From: Bacteroidales bacterium
Lineage (GTDB): Bacteria > Bacteroidota > Bacteroidia > Bacteroidales > UBA1556
DNA length: 41,535 nt
NCBI GenBank assembly: GCA_015493685.1
Contig: WGCS01000012.1
Location: 1 to 41,535, forward strand
Direction of reading: 5' to 3'
A program made the position numbers and the translations under genes. Shown piece by piece: positions 9,100 through 15,528 of this stretch; the first letter of the stretch is position 1; each line of letters opens with the position of its first letter. Below the pieces are notes generated by a model that did no database searches, was not told the origin of the DNA, and worked only from the letters and a program-made list of their open reading frames with translations.

Positions 9100-9306
9100 A
9101 TGAAATTAGCAATACATTATCTTAATAAAGTTGGTTTTGCTGGCCATTCGCAATCGATGGTATCTTTGGTATTCTTTCTCCTTTTTGTCTTTATTTTATA
9201 TATGATATTTAAAGGAAATAAAAAGGAATATAAAGATTATGGCAACTTACCCTTGGAAGATAGTGACAGCACTGAAAAGTTTAATTCACAAGAAAAAACT
9301 AAATAA
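9100..9306 (+). CDS. ccoQ: cbb3 oxidase small subunit CcoQ-like
   Basis: 68 aa. One transmembrane helix (about residues 20-39, SMVSLVFFLLFVFILYMIF) is followed by a basic stretch (KGNKKEYKDYG) and a soluble acidic tail, the usual layout of CcoQ/FixQ subunits that stabilise the cbb3 complex. The family has little sequence conservation, so the call rests mainly on size, topology and position between ccoNO and ccoP. The N-terminal 19 residues are longer than in many CcoQ proteins. It ends 2 nt before ccoP. Confidence 0.8.
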   Translation: MKLAIHYLNKVGFAGHSQSMVSLVFFLLFVFILYMIFKGNKKEYKDYGNLPLEDSDSTEKFNSQEKTK

Positions 9307-9308
9307 TT

Positions 9309-9872
9309 ATGGCAACAGAAGAAAAATATGATCAAGCTACCCAAGATAGTAAATTGATGATCGACCATGACTATGATGGAATTAAGGAATTGGATAATCC
9401 ACCGCCACCGTGGCTGATGATTATTTTTTATGCATCAATAATATGGTCCGTATTCTATGTATTCTATTATGATGTGTTTGGGGGTCCAACCCAATACGAT
9501 GAGTATAATACCGAAATGGCTGAGGCTATTGATAATATGCCAAAGAGTACATTTGATGAAGCCCATGTTACTTTGCTTACTGATGCTTCTTCATTGGCTG
9601 AAGGCCAAAAAATATATGCTACCAAAGGTTGTGTGGCTTGTCATGGTGCTTCTAATATAGGTCCTGACCTTACGGATAAATATTGGATTCATGGAAATAC
9701 CATTAAAGATGTATTTAGAACCATTAAGTATGGTGTTCCTGCAAAGGGAATGACTCCTTTTAAAGACCAAATGACAGATAAACAAATTCAAGAAGTAGCT
9801 AGCTATGTGTTGGTTAAGCTTAAGGGAACTAATTCGGGCAATACCAAAGGCCCTCAAGGTGACGAATACTAA
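9309..9872 (+). CDS. ccoP: cbb3 oxidase subunit III, single-heme CcoP
   Basis: 187 aa. Membrane-anchored cytochrome c subunit that passes electrons to CcoO/CcoN. The N-terminus holds the CcoP signature: DHDYDGIKELDNPPPPW followed by one helix (residues 36-56). One cytochrome c domain follows with C108-V-A-C111-H112, the GPDLTDKYWIHG segment typical of CcoP, and axial Met148 in KGMTPF. Proteobacterial CcoP is about 300 aa with two CxxCH motifs; here only one is present, so one heme domain is missing. The frame is intact and the C-terminus is not cut by a frameshift, so this looks like a genuine short form. Confidence 0.93.
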   Translation: MATEEKYDQATQDSKLMIDHDYDGIKELDNPPPPWLMIIFYASIIWSVFYVFYYDVFGGPTQYDEYNTEMAEAIDNMPKSTFDEAHVTLLTDASSLAEGQKIYATKGCVACHGASNIGPDLTDKYWIHGNTIKDVFRTIKYGVPAKGMTPFKDQMTDKQIQEVASYVLVKLKGTNSGNTKGPQGDEY

Positions 9873-9892
9873 TATTATATCTTTATAATATT
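9871..9892 (+). other. AT-only hairpin at the ccoP stop
   Basis: AATATTATA-TCTT-TATAATATT is a perfect 9-bp inverted repeat beginning in the ccoP stop codon. It is composed only of A and T in the stem and is weak; a role in 3'-end stability is possible but unproven. Confidence 0.4.
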
Positions 9893-9916
9893 GAAGATAC
9901 TTTTATAAACCGATGT

Positions 9917-9946
9917 AAATCAGCTTCATTATCTTGAGGCTGATTT
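9917..9946 (+). promoter_or_regulatory. Hairpin between ccoP and ccoG
   Basis: AAATCAGCTTCA, loop TTATCT, TGAGGCTGATTT forms a 12-bp stem with one G-U pair, followed by TATTATTTATATTG. The T-run is interrupted, so it may be a weak terminator or a processing stem. TACTTTTA at 9898-9905, seven of eight bases of the -7 box, lies just upstream. Confidence 0.55.
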
Positions 9947-9965
9947 TATTATTTATATTGTTACT

Positions 9966-11414
9966 ATGGAAGAACAAAATGTTGAAAAACAAAAAAAACA
10001 AAGGGAACAAGAAGCGCATGATCCCAGAAATAAGGATATTTCATATCGGGATAAAATATCTACTATTTCTGTTGATGGAAAAAGGAACTATATCTATCCT
10101 AAAATCCCAAAGGGGCGATTTATTTTTTGGCGTAATGTGGTAGGTGTAGTTTTATTAATATTACTCTTTGCTTTACCCTTGATTAAAATTGATGGCGATC
10201 CAATTGTAATGCTTAACTTCTTAGAACGTAAGTTTGTAATATTTGGAGTCGTTTTCTGGCCTCAGGATACCTTTATTCTGCTCCTAATGATGTTGTCATT
10301 TATACTGTTTATTTTACTCTTTACTGTTACCTATGGACGTGTTTTTTGTGGTTGGCTGTGCCCCCAAACAATTTTTCTGGAAATTGTTTTTCGTAGAATA
10401 GAATATTGGATTGAAGGAAACCCTGCCAAAATTAGAAAGCTTAATGCGATGCCGTGGAATGGGGAGAAAATTATTAAAAGAGGTTCTAAATGGCTTATAT
10501 ATTACTCGCTTTCATTCGTTTTTGTAAATGTAATCTTGTGGTATTTTATGTCATTTGATAAATGGCTTCGCTATGCCGAACATCCGAATCAGCATATAGC
10601 AGGAATTATTTTAATATTTATTTTTACTACTGTTTTCTTTGGTATTTATACTTGGTTTAGAGAGCAAATATGTCTTATTGTTTGTCCCTATGGGCGTATG
10701 CAAGGGGTGCTTATCGACCCTTCTACCATTGTTGTTTCCTATGATTATATTCGTGGTGAACCTCGTGGACATCAAAAGAAAGGCGCTACCAGAGAAACTA
10801 CCGGCTTAGGCGATTGCATCGATTGCCATGCTTGTGTGGATGTTTGTCCTACCGGTATTGATATTAGAAATGGTACCCAGCTCGAATGTGTTAATTGTAC
10901 TGCCTGTATCGATGCTTGTGATAATATTATGGATAATGTGGGTAAACCCAAAGGCCTTATTAGATATGCCTCAGAAAAAGAAATCTCTACAGGTAAAAAA
11001 ACGGGACTCTCACCACGTATTATTGCTTATTCTTTGGTGTTATTAGGAATTATTACTTTCTTTTTGAGTATGCTATTTACCAGAGCTGATGTGGAGGCCG
11101 TTGTGCTTAGAACACCCGGTGTATTATATCAAGTTGCCGGCCATGATAGTATTTCTAATTTGTATAATATTAAGGCAGTAAATAAAACTCGTAAGGAAAA
11201 AGTAATTAGTATATCGCTTAGCAGACTTTCTGGTACAGTAACCATTGTCGGTGGTAAGTTAGTGGTGCCTCCTGAAGGGAAAGTTGAATCTGTATTGTTT
11301 ATTAAACTTGCCAAGAAAGATATTAAAAACAAACATTTTAAGTTTGGACTTAATATTTTGTCCAATGGACTTGTAATTGATAATACAAAAGTGACATTTA
11401 TTGCACCGAATTAA
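9966..11414 (+). CDS. ccoG: Cytochrome oxidase accessory protein CcoG (polyferredoxin)
   Basis: 482 aa. Inner-membrane iron-sulfur protein implicated in reducing copper for cbb3 oxidase assembly. The N-terminus has the conserved YRDKISTISVDGKRNYIYPK and RFIFWRN segments, then several transmembrane helices (about residues 58-80, 100-120, 175-195, 215-235 and 345-365). FCGWLCPQT and LIVCPYGRMQG are family motifs. Two ferredoxin-type cluster motifs, CIDCHACVDVCP and CVNCTACIDAC, lie near residues 284-320. The last 115 residues are the Ig-like FixG C-terminal domain. The gap from ccoP is 93 nt and holds hairpins, so expression may be partly uncoupled from ccoNOQP. Confidence 0.95.
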   Translation: MEEQNVEKQKKQREQEAHDPRNKDISYRDKISTISVDGKRNYIYPKIPKGRFIFWRNVVGVVLLILLFALPLIKIDGDPIVMLNFLERKFVIFGVVFWPQDTFILLLMMLSFILFILLFTVTYGRVFCGWLCPQTIFLEIVFRRIEYWIEGNPAKIRKLNAMPWNGEKIIKRGSKWLIYYSLSFVFVNVILWYFMSFDKWLRYAEHPNQHIAGIILIFIFTTVFFGIYTWFREQICLIVCPYGRMQGVLIDPSTIVVSYDYIRGEPRGHQKKGATRETTGLGDCIDCHACVDVCPTGIDIRNGTQLECVNCTACIDACDNIMDNVGKPKGLIRYASEKEISTGKKTGLSPRIIAYSLVLLGIITFFLSMLFTRADVEAVVLRTPGVLYQVAGHDSISNLYNIKAVNKTRKEKVISISLSRLSGTVTIVGGKLVVPPEGKVESVLFIKLAKKDIKNKHFKFGLNILSNGLVIDNTKVTFIAPN

Positions 11415-11415
11415 T

Positions 11416-11445
11416 TTTGGTGATGTTAAAATATTGTTAAATTTG
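11416..11445 (+). promoter_or_regulatory. Internal promoter candidate upstream of ccoH/fixH
   Basis: TTTG (11416-11419), an 18-nt spacer and TAAATTTG (11438-11445) match the Bacteroidota TTTG / TAnnTTTG promoter. It lies directly after the ccoG stop and would start transcription inside the following hairpin. Confidence 0.45.
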
Positions 11446-11446
11446 T

Positions 11447-11485
11447 GCCGAATTTAAGCTCGACATTAGGAGTCTTAAATTCGGC
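11447..11485 (+). promoter_or_regulatory. Long hairpin between ccoG and fixH
   Basis: GCCGAATTTAAG (11447-11458) pairs perfectly with CTTAAATTCGGC (11474-11485). The stem can extend inward by CTC/GAG past a single bulged T, leaving loop GACATTAG. It is followed by TTTACTTTAAAATC, not a clean T-run. It may act as a weak terminator or a 5'-leader stem for fixH. Confidence 0.6.
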
Positions 11486-11508
11486 TTTACTTTAAAATCT
11501 CTTTTATT

Positions 11509-11952
11509 ATGAAATTTAGTTGGGGACATGGAGCGATTCTTATCTTAGGACTCTTTTTAACAGGTATGATTACCCTTTTGGTAATCTGTCTTTCTCATGA
11601 TGTTAATTTAGTTACTCCTGATTATTATCCTAAGGGTATAGAGTATCAACAGCAAATTAATCGTATTAATAGAACCAATAATTTGGTTAAAGAGATTGTA
11701 TTTTCACAAGATAATAATAATATTTATCTGAAATTTCCTTCTCAAGACTCACTTAATATTGCCAAAGGAAAGATATTGTTGTTTTATCCTCGTAGTTTTC
11801 GCTTTGATAAAGAATATACCATCTCTTTAAATGATTCTTTAGGGCAACTTATTAGTAAGGATAGCATTATGAAAGGGCGCTGTATTATTAAAGTAAATTG
11901 GAAAATTGATACTATGGATTATTATCAAGAAGAAACCTTAATGTTACGTTAG
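11509..11952 (+). CDS. fixH: FixH/CcoH family oxidase assembly protein
   Basis: 147 aa. Inner-membrane assembly factor for cbb3 oxidase. The N-terminus MKFSWGHG precedes one transmembrane helix (about residues 9-29), followed by the family signature HDVNLVTPDYYPKGIEYQQQI, then a periplasmic beta-domain ending WKIDTMDYYQEETL. Length and domain order fit FixH/CcoH proteins of Bacteroidota. It lies 94 nt after ccoG, with the hairpin between, and 4 nt before the TauE/SafE-like gene. Confidence 0.88.
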   Translation: MKFSWGHGAILILGLFLTGMITLLVICLSHDVNLVTPDYYPKGIEYQQQINRINRTNNLVKEIVFSQDNNNIYLKFPSQDSLNIAKGKILLFYPRSFRFDKEYTISLNDSLGQLISKDSIMKGRCIIKVNWKIDTMDYYQEETLMLR

Positions 11953-11956
11953 TGCC

Positions 11957-12712
11957 ATGAGTATTGATATTGTTTATGCTGCACTCGGCCTTGGACTTTT
12001 AACCGGATTTCATTGTATTGGAATGTGTGGGCCCATAGCCATTGCATTGCCTCTTAATAAAAGAACCTGGGGAACAAGAATATTTTCTGCCCTTTGGTAT
12101 AATATAGGACGCACAATTACCTATGGCCTGTTGGGGGTGGTTTTTGGTTTGGTGGGCGAAGGTTTTTCTCTGGCTGGCTTTCAACGTTGGATATCAATAG
12201 TTATGGGAGTATTTATGATTTCTACTGTTGCCTTTCCGGGTATCAATCATGCTCTTTATCGAGGAACAGGAAATGCTAAATTTATAATCGGTATTAAAAG
12301 GCAGTTGGCTAAATATTTTCAGCAGGCAAGCTACAAATCTTTATTTATTACAGGATTACTCAATGGATTATTGCCCTGTGGAATGGTGTATATGGCATTG
12401 GCAGGGGCTGTTGGCGTGGGGAGTTTGCAAGGCGCTGTATTTTTTATGATCCTCTTTGGATTGGGAACTATTCCAATGATGTTTCTGCTTTCGATGTTAG
12501 GCAATTTTGCTACTATTAAACTGAAACATACCATCAATAAGATTATTCCTTATGTAGTTGTAACTGTGGGTCTTCTATTTATTCTCAGAGGGATGCAACT
12601 GGGCATAAAGTTTATTAGTCCTCCGGCTAAAAAACTTGAAATTCATAAAGGAATGATGCATAATAAGAAAATAATGAATGATACTATCCCCATGAAAAAG
12701 TGTATGGGATAA
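11957..12712 (+). CDS. TauE/SafE (UreH/DsbD-like) membrane protein of the cco cluster
   Basis: 251 aa with about six or seven transmembrane helices. Motifs LTGFHCIGMCGPIAIALP near the start and ITGLLNGLLPCGMVYMALAGA in the middle are the two repeat-like cysteine-containing segments of the family often annotated 'sulfite exporter TauE/SafE' or UreH-like (DsbD_2). Members next to cbb3 genes are thought to handle metal or thiol chemistry during oxidase assembly; sulfite export is probably not the function here. The extreme C-terminus (about residues 230-251) is rich in Met, His and Lys with one Cys (HKGMMHNKK...PMKKCMG), which could bind copper. Start: ATG 4 nt after the fixH stop. Confidence 0.85.
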   Translation: MSIDIVYAALGLGLLTGFHCIGMCGPIAIALPLNKRTWGTRIFSALWYNIGRTITYGLLGVVFGLVGEGFSLAGFQRWISIVMGVFMISTVAFPGINHALYRGTGNAKFIIGIKRQLAKYFQQASYKSLFITGLLNGLLPCGMVYMALAGAVGVGSLQGAVFFMILFGLGTIPMMFLLSMLGNFATIKLKHTINKIIPYVVVTVGLLFILRGMQLGIKFISPPAKKLEIHKGMMHNKKIMNDTIPMKKCMG

Positions 12713-12715
12713 GCC

Positions 12716-12749
12716 TTTGAAAAATGGATACCGTAATTATGTATATTTG
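12716..12749 (+). promoter_or_regulatory. Promoter candidate for the IMPase-family gene
   Basis: TTTG (12716-12719) and an exact -7 box TATATTTG (12742-12749) are separated by 22 nt, slightly long for this promoter class. The box is 37 nt before the gene start. Confidence 0.45.
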
Positions 12750-12786
12750 CTTCCGTATTTTTTGTTTTTTGAAAGCTAATTAATTA

Positions 12787-13584
12787 ATGATTATGGGAAA
12801 TTTAGATGAGATTTGTTTACGAGTTGTTGCTTTGAGTCGCCAAATAGGAGACTTTCTTATGGAAGAGAAGTACAAAGTTAGCGCAGCAGATGTAATTCAG
12901 AAAGGGCAACACGATTATGTTACTTATGTGGATAAAACAGCTGAAAAATATATTGTTGAAGGACTTACAAAGATATTTCCTCCGGCAGGTTTTATTACCG
13001 AAGAAGGAACAAGTACAAAAAAAGGCGATACGTTCAACTGGATAGTTGACCCCTTGGATGGTACTACTAATTTTATTCATGGATTAGCACCCTTTTCTGT
13101 TTCCATTGCGTTAAAGCGCGATGACGAAATAGTATTGGGAGTTATTTATGAGCCTAATCTTGATGAGGTTTTTTATGCATGGGAAGATAGCCCCGCCTTT
13201 CTTAATGATCAACCCATGGATGTTTCTACTACCAATAATTTGGATAATGCCCTTTTGGCTACAGGTTTTCCATACTATGATTATTCCAAACTATCTGAAT
13301 ATATGAGGGTTTTTGAATGGTGTCTGCAAAATACTAGAGGAGTACGTCGCCTTGGTTCTGCAGCAGTCGATTTGGCCTATGTGGCATGCGGTAGAATGGA
13401 TGGCTTTTTTGAGTATGGTCTTAAGCCATGGGACGTTGCAGCAGGAAGTTTTATTGTTCAACGTGCCGGAGGAATAATTTCTGATTTTTCCAACCACGAT
13501 AACTACCTCTTTGGTCAAGAGATAGTTGCTTTTAATCCTATTTTACATTCCGAATTTATTAAAGTGATTGAAGACACATTTTAA
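12787..13584 (+). CDS. Inositol monophosphatase family protein (SuhB-like)
   Basis: 265 aa. Mg-dependent, lithium-sensitive phosphatase fold acting on sugar or inositol phosphates; cytoplasmic. Metal-binding motifs are present: E72-E73 in ITEEGTS, D88-P-L-D91-G-T-T in IVDPLDGTTNFIHG, and D216 in KPWDVAAG, followed by AGG. Length is normal. Two in-frame ATGs (12787 and 12793) are both possible starts; the second would remove only Met-Ile. Exact substrate cannot be told from sequence: bacterial members hydrolyse myo-inositol-1-phosphate, fructose-1,6-bisphosphate, or 3'-phosphoadenosine-type substrates. The general length and motif spacing fit SuhB best. Confidence 0.92.
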   Translation: MIMGNLDEICLRVVALSRQIGDFLMEEKYKVSAADVIQKGQHDYVTYVDKTAEKYIVEGLTKIFPPAGFITEEGTSTKKGDTFNWIVDPLDGTTNFIHGLAPFSVSIALKRDDEIVLGVIYEPNLDEVFYAWEDSPAFLNDQPMDVSTTNNLDNALLATGFPYYDYSKLSEYMRVFEWCLQNTRGVRRLGSAAVDLAYVACGRMDGFFEYGLKPWDVAAGSFIVQRAGGIISDFSNHDNYLFGQEIVAFNPILHSEFIKVIEDTF

Positions 13585-13664
13585 TACTTCCTTTTTCTAT
13601 AAGCTCTTCTGTTGTTACTGTTGTTGCCTTGTTAATAAAATGTTAAGGGCCTTTGTTATTTCTT

Positions 13665-13672
13665 TATTTTTG
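13665..13672 (+). promoter_or_regulatory. -7 box candidate before the GNAT-like gene
   Basis: TATTTTTG matches TAnnTTTG exactly and lies 27 nt before the ATG at 13700. No properly spaced TTTG -33 element is seen. Confidence 0.35.
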
Positions 13673-13699
13673 CTCCTCGTGAAAACTGAAATCTAGATT

Positions 13700-14836
13700 A
13701 TGAGCATTATTATAAAAGAAGTGGTAGAAAACAATGATTACAAGAAGTTTGTAAATTTTCCCTTTAGCCTATATAAAAATGATAAAATGTGGGTGCCTCC
13801 CATCAAGGATGAAGAAATAAAAATGCTTAAAGCAGATTCTAATCCGGCCTTTGAATTTTGCGATACTGCCTTTTGGATTGCTATGGATGGGAATACTGTT
13901 GTGGGTAGAATTGGTGCTATAATCAATAGAGATTACAATGAGGAGCGAAATGAAAAAATGGGCCGATTTACACGCTTTGAATGCATTGATGATTTTGAAG
14001 TAGCCAAAGAATTACTTCACACTGCTGAAAATTGGGTCGCCCATAATAAGATGGATGGTATATTTGGCCCTCTGGGTTTTAATAATCTTGATCATCAGGG
14101 TGTTCTGGTGGAAGGCTTCGATTATTTGCCATCCATTGCCAGTGAATATCATAAACTATATTATAAAGCTTTCATCGAAAAGTTAGGTTATACCAAAGAA
14201 ATCGATTGGGTAGAATTTAGACTTACCCTTGGAGAAAGAGCCCAAAATAAAGCAATGCGAGGAAGTGAACTAATAAAAAAACGATATGGTATTAAAGTAA
14301 TTCATTTTCAGAGTGCTGACGACCTAAAACCATATATTAATAAGATTTTTGAGATACTTAATGGCTCCTTTGATGTTCTTCCTTTTGTCTCTAAATTCAA
14401 TGATAAATTAGCTCAATTTTATGCCAATAAATACCTAAGTATTCTTAATCCTAATTTTGTAAAGATGGTTGAAATAGAGGGTAAACCCATTGGTTTTATC
14501 GTCGGTTTGCCTTCCCTATCACGGGCCATGCAGAAAGCTAAGGGCAGCCTCTTTCCTTTGGGGATAGTGCATATTATGAAAGCCCTTAAAGGCAAAGGGG
14601 TAGATACTGTAGATCAGATGCTTACTGGAGTACTTAAAGAATACCATTCTACCGGTGCTGCTGTAATATTACAGGCTGAGTTACAAAATGAAATGGTGAA
14701 AAGGGGACTGAAATATATTGAGACTACTGGTATTTTTGAAACCAATGAGAGGGCTATTAAGAATTGGAAGAATTATGAGCATATCCAGCATAAACGAAAA
14801 CGTTGCTATCGTAAAAACTGGGATATCAATTCTTAA
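13700..14836 (+). CDS. GNAT-like N-acetyltransferase fold protein
   Basis: 378 aa, cytoplasmic, no signal or membrane segment. The N-terminal half has features of a conserved Bacteroidota GNAT-like family: FPFSLYKNDKMWVPP, DTAFWIAMDGNTVVGRIGAIIN (strand-strand motif of an acetyltransferase core), RFTRFECIDD, and GIFGPLGFNNLDHQGVLVEGFD. The second half repeats acetyltransferase-like elements (KMVEIEGKPIGFIVGLPS, and the C-terminal LQNEMVKRGLKYIETTGIFETNERAIKNWKN), so the protein may contain two GNAT-like halves. Substrate unknown. It follows the IMPase-family gene by 115 nt with its own candidate -7 box, and is followed by a long non-coding stretch. Confidence 0.78.
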   Translation: MSIIIKEVVENNDYKKFVNFPFSLYKNDKMWVPPIKDEEIKMLKADSNPAFEFCDTAFWIAMDGNTVVGRIGAIINRDYNEERNEKMGRFTRFECIDDFEVAKELLHTAENWVAHNKMDGIFGPLGFNNLDHQGVLVEGFDYLPSIASEYHKLYYKAFIEKLGYTKEIDWVEFRLTLGERAQNKAMRGSELIKKRYGIKVIHFQSADDLKPYINKIFEILNGSFDVLPFVSKFNDKLAQFYANKYLSILNPNFVKMVEIEGKPIGFIVGLPSLSRAMQKAKGSLFPLGIVHIMKALKGKGVDTVDQMLTGVLKEYHSTGAAVILQAELQNEMVKRGLKYIETTGIFETNERAIKNWKNYEHIQHKRKRCYRKNWDINS

Positions 14837-15528
14837 TTTGCCACCTAAATTAAATAGATTAGAAGTATTTTTTTTGATTTTGCAGGATTTAAATTTTTTT
14901 ATCAGTAATGTCCGATAAAATTTACATCGAATCATCGACAATCAATTATTAATAGTTAATTTATCTTAGCCAAATGTAAAGGTGTTGCATCATTGTATTT
15001 CTAAAGCCTTTATAGGTTTAATATATACTGATATCTCAAAAAGTTTTGTTGGACAACAGTGTTTTTTATAATAAAATATCATGCTCCAACTTACGTATTT
15101 GTTTGTCATTAATTATTGTTAATGTATTGTTTTTTGTTATGCGTTTTAGCATGCCCTATGCTGTTTCTATTCCCTCCTAAAGTTACTAAGCCAAAGAGTA
15201 ATGTACTTTTGTTAAACCAATAATAACTTTTATTTTTATTTGTGTTAATTAATTTTCGTTAGGAGCATAATTTTTTATAATTTTGTAACTATATGTATAG
15301 GGATTCTTATTGGTATGATAATAGTTTAATAAAATTAGACGATTTCACATCGGCGATTTAATAAGTATCATGTATTAAGGGTTGTACGGTTTAAAGTTTG
15401 TGCTCTTTTTACTAAAGTAGTTTTGTGATATATTAATTAATGATTTAGTGGTGTTTTTTTATCTCAAGATGGTAACTTTAAATTGGTTTAAGCTGATACC
15501 TTATACTTAACAGATAAATTATATTTTT
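14837..15528 (+). other. 692-nt non-coding region before the OmpA/TSP3 gene
   Basis: Strongly AT-rich with no credible reading frame, RNA gene or repeat. It contains three exact TAnnTTTG boxes: TACTTTTG at 15204-15211, TAATTTTG at 15278-15285 and TAGTTTTG at 15418-15425. Short inverted repeats such as TTTATC/GATAAA (near 14900-14925) and AGCAT/ATGCT (near 15148-15164) are too small to call. The length suggests regulated or multiple promoters, or an unrecognised leader or small RNA. Confidence 0.5.
15397..15425 (+). promoter_or_regulatory. Promoter candidate for the OmpA/TSP3 gene
   Basis: TTTG (15397-15400), 17-nt spacer, TAGTTTTG (15418-15425). This is the best-formed of three candidate boxes in the region and would give a leader of about 95 nt before the ATG at 15529. 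Confidence 0.45.

Noticed and set aside
14833-14853. TTAATTT/AAATTAA pair over the GNAT-like stop codon as a terminator
   Set aside because: Only a 7-bp AT-only stem without a T-run; too weak to call.
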